This document shows positions 11,310 to 22,852 of a stretch of DNA of 64,000 nt, one piece after another. The stretch covers positions 18,940,501-19,004,500 of the forward strand of contig OY821770.1 in NCBI GenBank assembly GCA_963682175.1, written 5' to 3'. The translations under genes were made by a program, and so were the position numbers. Below the pieces are notes generated by a model. The model saw only the letters and a program-made list of their open reading frames with translations. It was not told the DNA's origin and did not search any database. Positions within the stretch are counted from its first letter, which is position 1; every line of letters starts with the position of its first letter. The DNA comes from Triglochin maritima (Eukaryota; Streptophyta; Magnoliopsida; Alismatales; Juncaginaceae).

Positions 11310-12740
11310 AGTTTATCGTTGAGTCACTTATGCTATTTGATTTCTAGAGTCGTTTCAGCACACAATCGAGCATGAAGTCGATTCGTTAATGGTCGATGAC
11401 GTATTGGTTGAACATTCATATTGTGGGGTTATTGGTCAATACCTTGTGTTTCGTACCCTTTCTTATGTAGTTCTTGTGCACACCTTAAGTTCACACATTG
11501 CATTAACACGTTGATTTTGAGATTCTTCATAGGGTCATATATGCTAAATGGGTTGCCGTATCCTTTGATCCGAGTATTAACTGTAAGGATCATGGATTAG
11601 GTGACAATGTTGTGATTCTTCGTCATGTCACTTATGCTAATTGTGTTCTAGAATCGTTTCACCATACAAGCATGAAGTACATTTGTTGTGGGATGATGGC
11701 ATATTTGTTGGACACTTGGGTCGTGTGGCTATTATGGTCAATACCTCTGATTCTCACCACACAAGCGTGGAGTCCATTTGTTAAGGGATGATGACCTATT
11801 CGTTGGACATCCAACCTATGTGGCTATTGATGAATACCTTGTGGTTCAGACATTTTCTCATGTATTTCTTGCGCACACTTTAAGTTCTCATATCGCATTA
11901 ACATGTCAATTTTGAGATTCTTCGAGGGGTCATCTATGATAGTTGGGTTCTAGTATTCTTTGACCCAAGTATTACCGTTTAGGAGATAATTTTGGTGAAG
12001 GTGTTGTGATACTCCGTCGGGTCACGTTTCCTAATTGGGTTCTAGTATCCTTTGACCGAGTATTAATTGAAAGGAGCATGTATTTGACGATAATGTTGTG
12101 ATTCTTCGTCTGATCACTTGTACTAATTGGGTTCTAGAATTGTTTGACCACAGGGGCATGATGTTCATTCGTTAAGGGACGTTGACCTATTCGTTGGACA
12201 CCAAGACCATGTGGCTATTAATAAATACCTTATGATTCTCACTACTCAAGCATGAAGTCCATTTGTTAAGGGATGATGACCTATTCGTTGGACATCCAAA
12301 CTATGTGGCTATTGATCAATACATTGTGGTTCAGACATTTTCTTATGTACATTTTGTACACAACTTAGGTTCTCATATCTCATTAATAAGTCGATTTTGA
12401 GATTCTCCATGGGTCACCTATGCTACTTGGGTCCTAGTATCCTTTAACTTGAGTATTAGTTTTAGGAGCATAGATTTAGCAAAATGTACTATGATTTTTT
12501 GTTGAGTCACATATATTAATTGAGTTCTAGTATCCTTTAACTAGAGTATTAGTTGAAAGGAGCATGAATTTGACGATAATGTTGTGATCCTTTGTCGGAT
12601 CACTTGTGTTAATTGGGTTTTAGAATCATTTCACTACATGAGTATGAAGTCCATTCATTAAGGGATGATGACCTATTCGTTATACACCCGGGTCGTGTGG
12701 TTATTGGTAAATACCTTCTCATTCGATATGAAATTCCTAC
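11310..12740. repeat. ~485-bp tandem repeat array with internal sub-repeats
   Basis: Recurring phrases mark the array. A TCACTTATGCTAATT / TCACTTGTACTAATT block with TTCTAGAAT falls near 11322, 11627, 12112 and 12599, so the last three are spaced about 485-487 bp. GATGACCTATTCGTTGGACA recurs near 11788, 12189, 12269 and (changed) 12667. A CATTAACATGTC-like segment also recurs. Each unit contains half-unit copies of the same phrases, giving a higher-order repeat. Copies are clearly diverged. I see no coding potential. Confidence 0.75.
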
Positions 12741-12824
12741 GCAGACCTTATGTAGAAAAATGACCAAAATAAAAGGTGATCGAAATATATCGAGAGTGAT
12801 ACTCAAATTGATCTGTTTGATGAG

Positions 12825-12898
12825 AGAATTCTAAATCTACACTTACATATTTGAGAAACCCAGAATTCTAAATCTACACTTACATATTTGAGAAACCT
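12825..12898. repeat. perfect 37-bp tandem duplication
   Basis: Two head-to-tail copies of a 37-bp unit starting AGAATTCTAAATCTACAC, at 12825 and 12862. They are identical to within the last base, implying a recent duplication. Confidence 0.9.
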
Positions 12899-13186
12899 TT
12901 TTTGGATATCTAAATACTTGATTTTAAAAATATGGTGAAGAGATGTAATATGCTAAGAACAAACAGAGGGGTTGAACAATGTTTGTGGTTTCTTTAGCCT
13001 CCTTCTATGTTTTGCTAAGTTCGTTTTTTACTACAAGTTGCTTTAGATCCCCATTGACTACATGTTTCTTTTCCATCTATCACTACATAAATGCTCAGTA
13101 ATGGAGACCCACCAACTGCAATTAATTCTTCATTCCAACGAGGAATCTTCTATCATTCCTCCCCTTGAAAAGGAAAGAAGATTTCG

Positions 13187-14800
13187 AGAAGCAAAACTAT
13201 GATATTTGACATATTTCCATATTAGTAAGAGAATGAGGTCAGAAAGGGCGTGTAGTACTACTTATTGGAGAGAACAGAAAACAAGCTAGGTCATTTTTTC
13301 CAAACGAGCTGGGTCATTCGACCAAACAAGCTGGGTCATTTTATTCATAACATCGACATCCAAATACGGAAGTTGATGATCCTAGATCCATTGGAAAATA
13401 ATTGAGAGTACATATTTGTTTGTCTTATGACTTATCAAATTGCGATTATACGAGGGTGAAACACGTGTGTCAAGTAAGATCGTATTTGGAAACTGATCAA
13501 TCGACAAATCTTCAATAATTTGTGTATAACTCTAGGGGTGCAAACAGGGCGGGTTTCACACCGACCGCTACCCGCCCCGCCAAAGTTCGGCGGGTAAGTG
13601 GGGCGTGGCGTGGAGGGTCAATTTTTTTTCTAACCGCTACCTGCCCCACTTAAGGGTGGGTTTGGCGGGGCGGGGCGGGTTAAGGGGGTTGATTTTTATA
13701 TAATTTAATTTAGACCCATAACATGTATGAAATGAAATTAAAATTCAAAACATGTAAAAATCATACAAAATCAAACATGTAAAACGAAGATGTAAAAATA
13801 TAAAAGCCTAAAAGAGACTTAGTTAATACAAAAATAAAGATAAACACATTAATTTTATTATAATTACAATCTTAAACTTTTAATAATATATTTATAATGT
13901 ATATTTATATATTTAAATATAGTTAGACGAGTTAGCGGAGCGGGTTAACCTTCAACCGCCACCCGCCCGTTTAAACTAACGGGTTGGCGGGTCGTGGGTT
14001 GAAGGGTTGCGGGTTGTGAAAAAAACAACCACAACTCGCCCCATAAGGGGTGAGGTGGGGCAGATTGACGAGTTAAACCCGCCCCACGAACAACCCTATA
14101 TAACACTCTCCTTTGATATCCAATAAGGCGATTCAAAACTCATTACAATGAATATTTAGAGAAGAAAAACTTTGATATTTGATATATTTCCATATTAGGA
14201 AGAGAATGAGCTCATAAAGGGCATGGAGAAGTGCTGATTCGAGAGAACAGAAACGAGTTGGGTCGTTCGACCAAACGAGCTGGATCATTTTATTCATACA
14301 TCCACATCCAAATACGGAATTTGATGGTTCCAGATCCATTAAAAATACAATTCAAATGAGTATATATTTCTTTCTTTTTTGACCTGCCAAATTCTGATGA
14401 TACGATGGTGAAACACGTGTGTCAAGACAATCAGTATTTGGAAACTTGTCCATCAATAGATCAATAATTGTGCATAACTCTCTCCTCTGATATCCAAATA
14501 AGGCGATTCAATACTCGTTACAAAGAAGTTTTTGGAGAAGCAAAACTTCGATATTTTACATATTTCCATATTACGACCTAATGAGCTCATAAAAGGCGTG
14601 GAAGACTGCTGATTTCAGAGAAAAGAAAATGAGATTTGAGTTGTTTTCACCAAACAAATCAGCTCATTCTAGGCAAACAAACTGGGTCGTTCTAGGAAAC
14701 AGGCTGATTTTTGCCACCAAACAAGTCGGGACACACCAACGAGTTGAGTTGTTTTCACCAAACGAGCTGTTTTGTTTTCACCAAACGAGTTGGTAACAAC
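13187..14800. repeat. ~380-bp tandem repeat, about three copies, split by a MITE
   Basis: Units start with GAGAAGCAAAACT followed by ATATTTGACATATTTCC at about 13187, 14159 and 14536. Without the inserted MITE the spacing is about 398 and 377 bp. Shared landmarks are the AACGAGCTGGGTCATT / TTGGGTCGTTCGACCAAACG phrases, ACATCCACATCCAAATACGG, GTGAAACACGTGTGTCAAG and GATATCCAAATAAGGCGATTC. The third unit diverges after about 14640 into shorter repeats of CACCAAACGAGTTG. No gene is seen. Confidence 0.8.
13533..14098. mobile_element. hAT-type MITE, GC-rich (566 bp)
   Basis: The ends are TAGGGGTGCAAACAGGG on the left and, read inward from the right, TAGGGTTGTTCGTGGGG. The left eight bases TATAACTC (13525-13532) and right eight TATAACAC (14099-14106) are a target duplication with one mismatch. 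An 8-bp duplication and TAGGG ends fit the hAT superfamily. Both arms are rich in CGGGGCGGG-like words in inverted orientation, around an AT-rich centre. There is no transposase. It sits inside the first unit of the 380-bp array. Confidence 0.8.
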
Positions 14801-14833
14801 GAATGAAAATCTGATTGGCCCTGATAAGATTGG

Positions 14834-17790
14834 TTGATGTTATTGAGATTTATTTCCTTTTTACTAATTTGGATGATCCTAAAATTAAAGAAAGTCTTGA
14901 ATTATGGAAGGAAAGGCAAACTGTGTCGAGGATACGTCCTGTTGGTTATGTCCAACGTGCTCTTTGATGTCTACAGTTCATCTTCCTCCACCATTGCAAA
15001 AAAATTATGGGATGAACTTGACAAGAAATATAATATTACAGACTTATGGCACGAGAAGTATTATGTCAGAAAGTTTTGTAAGTTCCAAATGGTTGAGGGA
15101 AAATTGGTGACTGAATAGACACACCAGTTCAAGATTCTAATCCATGACTTCAAAGCGACGGACATGAAACTTCCGGAAAAGTTTCAGTAATGTCCATCAT
15201 TGAGAAGTTCCCTCGCTCTTGAGAGGACTTTGGTATGTCTCTTAAGCACAGGAAAGGAAAATTGACCGATGGATGATCGCATGGTTGACATCATAATCAA
15301 GGAGGAACATCGTGGAGAAAACCTTGTAATTCCTGTTGAGTTTCAACCAAAAGAAAACATGTTAGTTGGATCCTATAAGCCAAATAAAAATTAAAATCAC
15401 ATCAACCCAACAAAGTAAAACCTAAGGCCAAAATTAAGAAAAATCCACAGAACAAACCATGTTGGAATTGTGGATAAGTTGGGCATTGGGCTAAGGATTG
15501 TTCTTCAAAGAAAGCCAAGAGCCAATAAAGTACCACTAATTCGACTCCACATGTCAATGTTTTGATTGTTGTGGAGGAGACCAATAGTAAGTTTGTTTCT
15601 GTTGATCCTCAAGTCCTTTCCATTTATGAAAAATATTAGTGGTTGATTGACATTGGGGCTAATGTGCACGTTTGTGCTGATAAGTTCATGTTTGTATCTT
15701 ACTAGCCTGTTGATGGAAAGACTATGACGATGGCGAAATGGGAACATTGTGGGAGTGCTTGATGTTGGACGTGTCGATTTGAAGTTACATTCTGGGAGAG
15801 TTCTTTCACTACACAGGACACATCATATGCATGTTGTTTATTGTAACATTCTTAGTGGTCCATGTTTGGTTGTTGAGGGTTATGAAGTGATTTCTAAGTG
15901 TAATAAAGTTGTAAAAACTTATAGGTACTTTTATTGACAATGGATACTTGTTTGGTGGTGGTTTTTTTATTCATGTTGAACCTGCATGTGATAATCACAA
16001 TGCTATTTGTGTGCATGATGAACATTCTTCTTGTGTTTTTTCTATATAGTCTTGTGATGTATGACATGGACGTTTAGGACACGTGAACTATCAATTTTTG
16101 AAAAGAATGATGAATGCAAATATGATTCCTAAGTATGTCATTGAGAAGAAAAATGTCAAGTGTGTGTACAAGCCCTAAGAAATCATTTTATGTTGCGATT
16201 AGGCAATCTGATATTTTTGAGTTGATACATACTGATACTTGTGAATTTAATGACATAATAACTATGGATCATAAGAAATATTTTATCACTTTCATTGATG
16301 ATAGTTCAAAATATTGTTATGTATACCTTCTGAAAAGTAAGGATGAAGCACTGTCTAAATTCTTTATTTTTAAGAACAAAACAAATACTCAAACTGAAAA
16401 GAAACTTAAGAGGTTGAGATCCTATAGAGGTGACGAATATACGTCAAACTTATATGAACAAGTTTGTTAGAGTTCCGACATAGTTCATGAGGTAACGACA
16501 CTATATTCTCCACAGTCTAATAAGATTGTTGAACGATAAATAGAATATTATCTAATATGATTAATGCATTGTTGGAGAGTTCATGATTACATAAATATAT
16601 GTGGGGGAACTTCGAATGCGGCTTGTCATATTATGAAAAGTTCCCCAGAAACATAAAGAGTCTAGTCCTTTCGAACTCTGACATGGTTGAAAACCAAGTC
16701 TAAAAAATCTTAGAGTTTGTGGTTATCTTGCAAAAGTGTTCGTCCCTGAACATTAGAGAAAAATCTAGGTCCCAAGATCGTTAATGCAATATTTCTCGGA
16801 TATGTGACTAACAATTATGCGTACAAATTCTTGCGGTAATCAAGTCCGAGATATCTGACATAAATATTAACGGTATTGTTGAACTTCGTGATGCAACATT
16901 CTTTGAGGATGTATTTCCCATGAAACCTAGAGTTCCTTGACAAATTTCATATGTGGGTGATCCCTCTACGTCTGATTCCATCATTTGGAAATGATGACAA
17001 ATGTGGGGGCAGATCCGTCCATTATCGAACTTGAGTTTTCACAAACTCAAGTAGAAATTGAACATAGAAGAAGCAAACGGTTTAAGATTACCAAAGACTT
17101 GGAAAGTAATTTTTCTTGTACCATATCGAGGATGATTCTAATACATTCAAGGTTGGTATGACTTCTTCTGAGCTAAAGCATTGGAAACATGCATTCAATA
17201 CCGAAATAGACTCCATTTTCTTGAACATGGGAGTTGGTGAATCTTCCTCCAGAGTATTCAACAATCGGATGTAAATGGATATTGAAGTAGAAATTGAAAC
17301 CAGATGGGTCCATTGATAAGTACAAAGTCGGATTAGTTGTCATGGGCTTTAAACTAAAGGAAGGGATATATTATTTTGATACATATTTCCTAGTGTCTTG
17401 CATGACTACTATCTGAGTGCTTTTAGCATTGACATCCATATACGATTTTACGATCCATCAAATGGACGTAAAAATTACTTTTCTTTATGGTGATCTTGAA
17501 GAAGAAATTTATATGGATCAACCTAAAGGATTTGTAGCTTCTGGAAGTGATAACAAAGTTTGTAAACTTGTTAAATCATTTATGGACTCAAACAAGCTCC
17601 TAAAGCATCGTATGAAAAATTTGACAAAGTCATTTTATCATTTGGATTTCAGGTTATTGATTCTGACAATATGTGTGTATTGCAAAGTAAAGATGAGGCA
17701 TGCATTGCATTGTGTTTATATGTCGATAGAATATTACTGTTTGACTCAAACCTTAATATTAAACAAGCCACAAAATAACTAAATATCCTG
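14834..17790 (+). pseudogene. Ty1/copia remnant D (gag-pol, heavily decayed)
   Basis: A + strand copia polyprotein relic with many stops and frame changes. Order seen: Gag helices (14834-15118, AKKLWDELDKKYN), CCHC zinc knuckle at 15460-15501 (CWNCG, stop, VGHWAKDC), protease WLIDIGANVHVC near 15641 (the usual D-S-G is D-I-G), GLGH-like integrase zinc region near 16070, integrase core 16135-16600 (LIHTDTCEF, FITFIDDSSKY, an SYRGDEY variant) and RT 17270-17790 (HQMDVKITFLYGDLEEEIY). The RT catalytic YVDD reads YVDR near 17720. RNase H and both LTRs are absent or unrecognisable, so it is an old truncated copy. It lies just upstream of MLO copy 2. Confidence 0.85.
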
Positions 17791-18077
17791 CAGCAACAGT
17801 GAAACTATTAGCTAGCTTAAAGGAAAAGTGAAGAGAAGTTGGGCCTGGCATTTAATATGACAACTTATGGCCCTAGCTTCATATGTTTCTTTATTAGGAC
17901 ATATACATAATGCCTTTCCAAAACTCAGCTTGGTTATATATTGCAATGGAATTTTTCATGATAGATATTAGTGAAGTTGACTTTGTTCTTTTTCTAAACA
18001 AATTTCAAGGGTCACTCTGAAATCTTAATGGTCTTGCACTTGGGTTTGTTTTACATTTTGAGTTATTGGTGTTGGAG
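17791..18077 (+). other. short host stretch before MLO copy 2
   Basis: DNA between the copia remnant and the first MLO copy 2 exon, where a promoter and 5' UTR would be expected. I see no clear TATA box placed to be convincing. Confidence 0.4.
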
Positions 18078-18375
18078 ATGGGGGTGGAGGTGGGAATGGA
18101 GGGAGAGAGCTCGATTAGACTTCAACTTGGGTTGTCGCTTCGGTTTGTGTTGTGATTGTTATCATCTCGATCCTGCTTGAGAAAGCTCTCCATCGTGTTG
18201 GACATGTAAGAATCTGAGACTCTATGTTTGGTTTTGTTTTGTTGGTGTGTTTTAATTTCTTGTCCTGAAAGGTCATAAATTGTGAGATCCTAATCTCTTA
18301 TTAGTGGTCTAATGATGTTTAGGTGGTTGAGATGGTAGGGGTTGAGGTGGATGGCTGAGATTGTTAGGAGGAGAG

Positions 18376-18383
18376 TATTTAAA
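18376..18383 (+). promoter_or_regulatory. TATA-like box of gypsy A LTR
   Basis: TATTTAAA about 95 bases into the LTR, followed within 25 bases by a CT-rich tract. This is the likely core promoter, which puts the palindrome cluster and minisatellite in the transcribed leader. The 3' LTR has the same box near 26158-26165. Start sites are not visible from sequence. Confidence 0.55.
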
Positions 18384-19877
18384 GGTTGGGTTTCTCTGTA
18401 TCTCTCTCTCACACTCATCTCTCTCCCTCTCAGCTCTCTGGTGCGTGGTAGTGTGATCGTCGTCGAGGAAAAGAGGTTCAGTGAAGTGTGCGAGTGATCG
18501 TGTTCATCGGTTTCTTGGTTGGGTTTCGCCGGAGATTAGCATTCTCCATGAGACGCTCACCGTGGTTCTTCAAAGTCTTCTACAAGCCTTCAAGGTATGT
18601 CAACCTTTACTTTTATGCTCACCTAAGCTAGAGTGAGTGTTGGAGTGGTTGACGGTAGGCAAAAGGCTCGTCGAAGTTGTGCAGCAGAGTTTCTGCTCTG
18701 TTTCGGTCGACCGGTGCTCATTTCGGTCGACCAGTTGTAGTGCATTTTGGGCATTGATCTCTCGCACTGGTCGAACGATACCCTTGGGTGGTCAACCGAT
18801 TATGCATTTTGAGCGAGAAGATGGAGGCTCTGGTAGTTTTCGGTCGAACGAGACCCCTTTGCCGTTCGACCAAAAGCACTATTTTATGTCGGTTGGGGGT
18901 GTAGACCACAAAACGGTCGACCGCCCTATGATTTCGTTTGACCGATGACTTAAGAACACTTAATGTTTGTTCAACCGTTTGTAGTTTCGGTCGACCGATA
19001 GAATTTACTACCAAATCTGATTTTACTGCTTTTTTCGGTCGACCATTGTTTCTGGTTTGTTCGACCGTTTGTGCACTTTGTGCGGAAGGAGGATTTTACT
19101 GGTTGTTTTCGGTCGAATGAGTTCCCTTTGCCATTCGACCGGTTGGTTGTTATTTCGGTTGGAATCGGGTTGGTTGTGGGGTTTCGGTCGACCGGTTGTG
19201 GTGTTCGATCGACCATTTCTGCCCAGTTTTGTGTGTGTTGCTTGTGTTGTTTGTGGTTTTGATCTGCTTGAGGGCAACGGGTCCCCAACCTTTTTGGGGT
19301 GACGGTACAGACATTCGGGCCTGAGAGAGATCGTTGTTGTGGCTCTGAGGAACGGGTGCCTTGTGTGCACATGTGGTTTGTGGTCGATGATTTTCCGGCA
19401 GGTACCTTGTGTGCAGGAGTTGTGGTGGGGTTGGGGTGAGAGGACCCTTGAGACCCATGGCCGATGATTTTCCGGCAGGTGCCTTGTGTGCACGAGTTGT
19501 TGTGGGGTTGGGGGTGTGAGGACCCTTGAGACCCGTGTTGTTGTGTCAGTTGTGGTTGGGAGAGAGGTCCCTAGAACCCAGTTGGATGGTGGCAATTATG
19601 ATGTATTGCATTTTCTTATCATGTCATGTATTTGTTTAATTCATGCATTTAGGAGTTTCGTATACGGAGTTTCCTTATGGAAAACGTAGGCATAGTTTTA
19701 TGATTGCATTTCAGGTCGTAAGCGTCTTTAGGAGGTGGTGACTGAGGGCGGGAGCACCCGGACCGGATTCTGTTTTTCTTGCTTTTGAGGTTGTCATGAT
19801 TACACCTGTATACGTTGTATATCTTTGGTTGATGTAATCGTACCTTTGACTTCTTGTATTATACGGTGCACCACTGG

Positions 19878-19878
<1 letters not shown>

Positions 19879-19955
<77 letters not shown>
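19879..19955. repeat. (TA)n microsatellite in LTR A
   Basis: About 77 bp of uninterrupted TA. The 3' LTR has a shorter TA run at about 27592-27638, a length difference acquired since insertion. Confidence 0.97.
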
Positions 19956-19959
<4 letters not shown>

Positions 19960-20038
19960 GCTTTTTGTAGCTTCTCTGGTGATTGATATCTATCTTTTAA
20001 AGTTTTAAATTTTTCCTCTATTTTGGGGCATTACAATT

Positions 20039-20050
20039 TGGTATCAGAGA
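20039..20050 (+). other. primer-binding site, gypsy A
   Basis: TGGTATCAGAGA, complementary to initiator-Met tRNA except for the last base, three bases after the LTR end. Confidence 0.88.
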
Positions 20051-20171
20051 CTTTGGTTACATTGTACTTGTCCAAAGAAACCACTTTAGAAGTCTTGCAT
20101 TGTCAGTTTTATTGTAGAACATGCATGCATAGTCATTTGATTTCATTTTCTTTTCCTGTTCTCTTGTGTAG

Positions 20172-21428
20172 ATGCCCCCGAGTTGTGTGAGGTCGCCTTC
20201 ACGTTTCAGGGGTGCCAGCGAGGAGAATGGTGGGGAGGACAGAGAGGAGGAGATGAGAACACTCCACGGTGCTTTGGGAAGGCTGGGCGAGTTGCTTGAG
20301 TGCCAAATGTTGGGAGTAGTGCATGATAGGTTTATGCGTCAGCACCCACCTTCCTTTGATGGTAGCGGTGACCTTGAGGCAGCTGAGGATTAGGTCTTCA
20401 AGATCTGGAAGATTTTCCAAACGATCGGATGTCCTCCTGAGAGGCAGGTGGATCCGGCCACCTATGTGTTGGACGACGAGGTTGTCACTTGGTGAGGTCC
20501 ACATCGGCTGTTGTTTTTTAGGACAGTGACCAGATTGGCTGGGAGGATTTCCTCGTGGAATTCAACAAGAAATACTTTCCACAGCATGTTCGTAAGAGGA
20601 AGAGGGAGGAGTTCCTGCCACTTGAGCAACGAGAGATGACTCTGGCCGCTGAAATTAGCAGATTCCACGTTTTGGAGCATTATTGCCCATAGAGTTATGT
20701 GACTCAGGAGCAGAGGGCTCAGACGTTTATCCGAGGATTGATGCCACAATAAAGATCTCGTGTTACTACGAGTATGCCGCAGACGTTAGCTGATGTTGTG
20801 AAGTTTGCGACGATTATTGATCAGGACTACCAAGAGACGGTAGAGGCCAGGAAGATGCAGCCGAAGACTAGTGCACGTCCCGGAGGTCAGTCTTCAGGGA
20901 ATCTGTGCAAGAGGCCCTGGATTGGCGAAGGTGGAGCATCGCAGTTTGGCAGTGCAGGCGGTGTGGTGGATTTCATCCCGGGCAAGGGTGCAGACCCCGT
21001 CCAGGTGCTTGTCATGGTTGTGGCCAGTTGGGTCACTTCATTTGTTCTTGCCCGAGCAGATCAGGTGGGAATGGTAGTCGACCAGGATCATCCTCAGCCA
21101 GTGGAGCAGGACTGAGTCGACCAGTTACACCATCTCAGCAGGGGAAGAGTGTCGGTTGTGTATTCACCATCTAGGCGTAGGAGGCTAGAGACGCCAGTGC
21201 GGTGGTGGAAGGTACGCTTTATGTTGATGATTTGGTAGCTATAGTGCTTCTTGATTGCAGTGCCACACACTCGTTCATCTTTGAGCAGTTTGCTAGCGTG
21301 TTAGTCCGTACCCCCTGCGAGGTTGACTACCACTTTGGAAGTCAGCACACCCTGGGTTTGGTGGGCATTGTGGGGACATTTCTTCCTGGCGCCATGATTG
21401 TTTCGGGAGACCAGGAGTTCCCGGCAGA
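20172..21428 (+). pseudogene. gypsy A Gag and start of protease
   Basis: Gag starts at ATG 20172, placed directly after an AG that could be a splice acceptor (GTGTAG). It reads RFMRQHPPSFDGSG near 20330 and meets a stop near 20392. Fragments in other frames continue to the Cys/His-rich region (CRRCGGFHPG, then CHGCGQLGHFICSC, near 20955-21055), a CCHC nucleocapsid knuckle. The protease begins near 21200 with LLDCSATHSFI where family members have [11 protein letters not shown], so the catalytic D-S-G is D-C-S. Coding is interrupted at 21428 by an inserted LTR-like sequence. Gag would build particles; this copy cannot. Confidence 0.88.
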
Positions 21429-22852
21429 TGATTGACATCATTTCATGCTTACATTTGTATCTTATATCCTTTTTTTCACATAAACAATGCTACGTAACGA
21501 GCTTTATGTTTGAATTACAGAAATAAATAGGTTTGAAGAGAAGAGGCATGAAAGGACCTAAAAGTAGGGAAAATGACTAAGTTGAAAGACTCGAGGACTA
21601 AGATACAAGACCGAAGGACCTGAATGTAAGATCGAAGGACCAATGAGCAAATACGAATACTCCACACCATCATAGGGAGTATTTTGGCAATTCTATTTGG
21701 GTCGGAGCTCCAACAAGCGAAATAGATGCATCAAAGACCAACAAATCCATCCAGAAAAGCCCAGAAGAAAACTCAGACCGATCCAAACCCTGTAGACCGC
21801 CAATTGGCGGTCTGGGACCGCTAATTGGCAGTCCGGGTTGGTCCGGGTCCGCAAACATTTCTGGGGGCGTGTATGAGAATGTATTTAGTCTATTTCTGGT
21901 ATATGTTTAGTCCCATACCAGGGAATTGGCCCAGATTACCTTTTTCCATGACTATGAATATAACTCTCCCTCCTCTCTTGTATCTCATCTCTCTCTTGGT
22001 GGCCATCCTCTCTACTAGGAGTTAAAGCCTTGAAGCAAAAACCCTGGTGGAGAGAGGCTATTTGTAATTGAGTGAGTAATAATAGATGTTTTCCTTTGGT
22101 TATGTTGTTTCTTTCTTAGTTCAATTCCCTTTCTTATGTCTTGCATGCTTCTTTAGTTTTATGTTCTTTTAGTTAAACTTGTTGTTTTAGTCTTCTTATA
22201 ATTAGTTTAAACAAGTTTTCTTTCCTTAGTATAATTGTTAGTTTAAATACGTATGAGTAACTCCATCCCCTTTGGGGGTGGAGTAGATGTGTATACCTGT
22301 TATGTAGATGGTATGAATGCTAGACATTGTTGTTTGTGAGAGATGTTAGTATGCTTGTTTGAATTAATAAGAACTTTTACTTGATGGTTTCTGCCATAAT
22401 GTTTAGGTACATTCCATACTTGTTTATGTTCTTAATAACAAACTTTTCATGCTCATATTAATCACCTAGGTTAGTACTTTAAATGATAGGTCTTGTCATT
22501 AGGTACTTCTTATGCATTAACAAACACTAACTACACTTGAGCTTATTGTATGCATTCACCACACTTATTTCATGTGCACACACACTCCACCCCTTAGGGG
22601 TTTTCCATTCCTGATTTCTATCTTCTGTTATTAGTTGCTTAGCTTAGTTTTAGTTCGTTTTATACTTTCATTTCCTTCTTTGTTGTTTACTAGTTTAGTG
22701 TAGTGTAGTTTAGATCATAACTCATTTCTCTCCTTTCTTTCCCACCCGCCTTCAAACAAAGTAAAGTCGACACACCTCCCTGTGGATCGACCCGTATTTG
22801 CCATCGCTTCAACGCGGCCGTGCACTTGAAGTTAATTAAAACATATCAATCA
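21429..22852. repeat. solo-LTR-like insertion (1424 bp) within gypsy A protease
   Basis: This sequence splits the protease reading exactly between GCAGA and CTGGTCTTG of the host element. The ends are perfect 7-bp inverted repeats TGATTGA/TCAATCA, flanked by GCAGA (21424-21428) and GGAGA (22853-22857), a 5-bp duplication with one mismatch. No coding is seen. Near the right end is CCTGTGGATCGACCCG, a phrase common near the ends of plant gypsy LTRs. The reverse complement of a related sequence makes up 40723-41318. It is best read as a solo LTR of a different gypsy family, inserted after element A. Confidence 0.75.

Larger units (their letters stand above)
18281..20035 (+). repeat. 5' LTR of gypsy element A (1755 bp)
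   Basis: Starts TGTGAGATCC and ends GGGGCATTACA. Order inside: TATTTAAA box (18376-18383), pyrimidine-rich tract, GTATGT possible splice donor (18595), a CGGTCGACCG cluster (18703-19215), a two-copy ~78-bp minisatellite (about 19382-19535; GGACCCTTGAGACCC core), a (TA)n tract and the LTR end. It is 100 bp longer than its partner, owing to one extra minisatellite unit, a longer TA run and a 20-bp segment between two palindromes. Confidence 0.92.
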
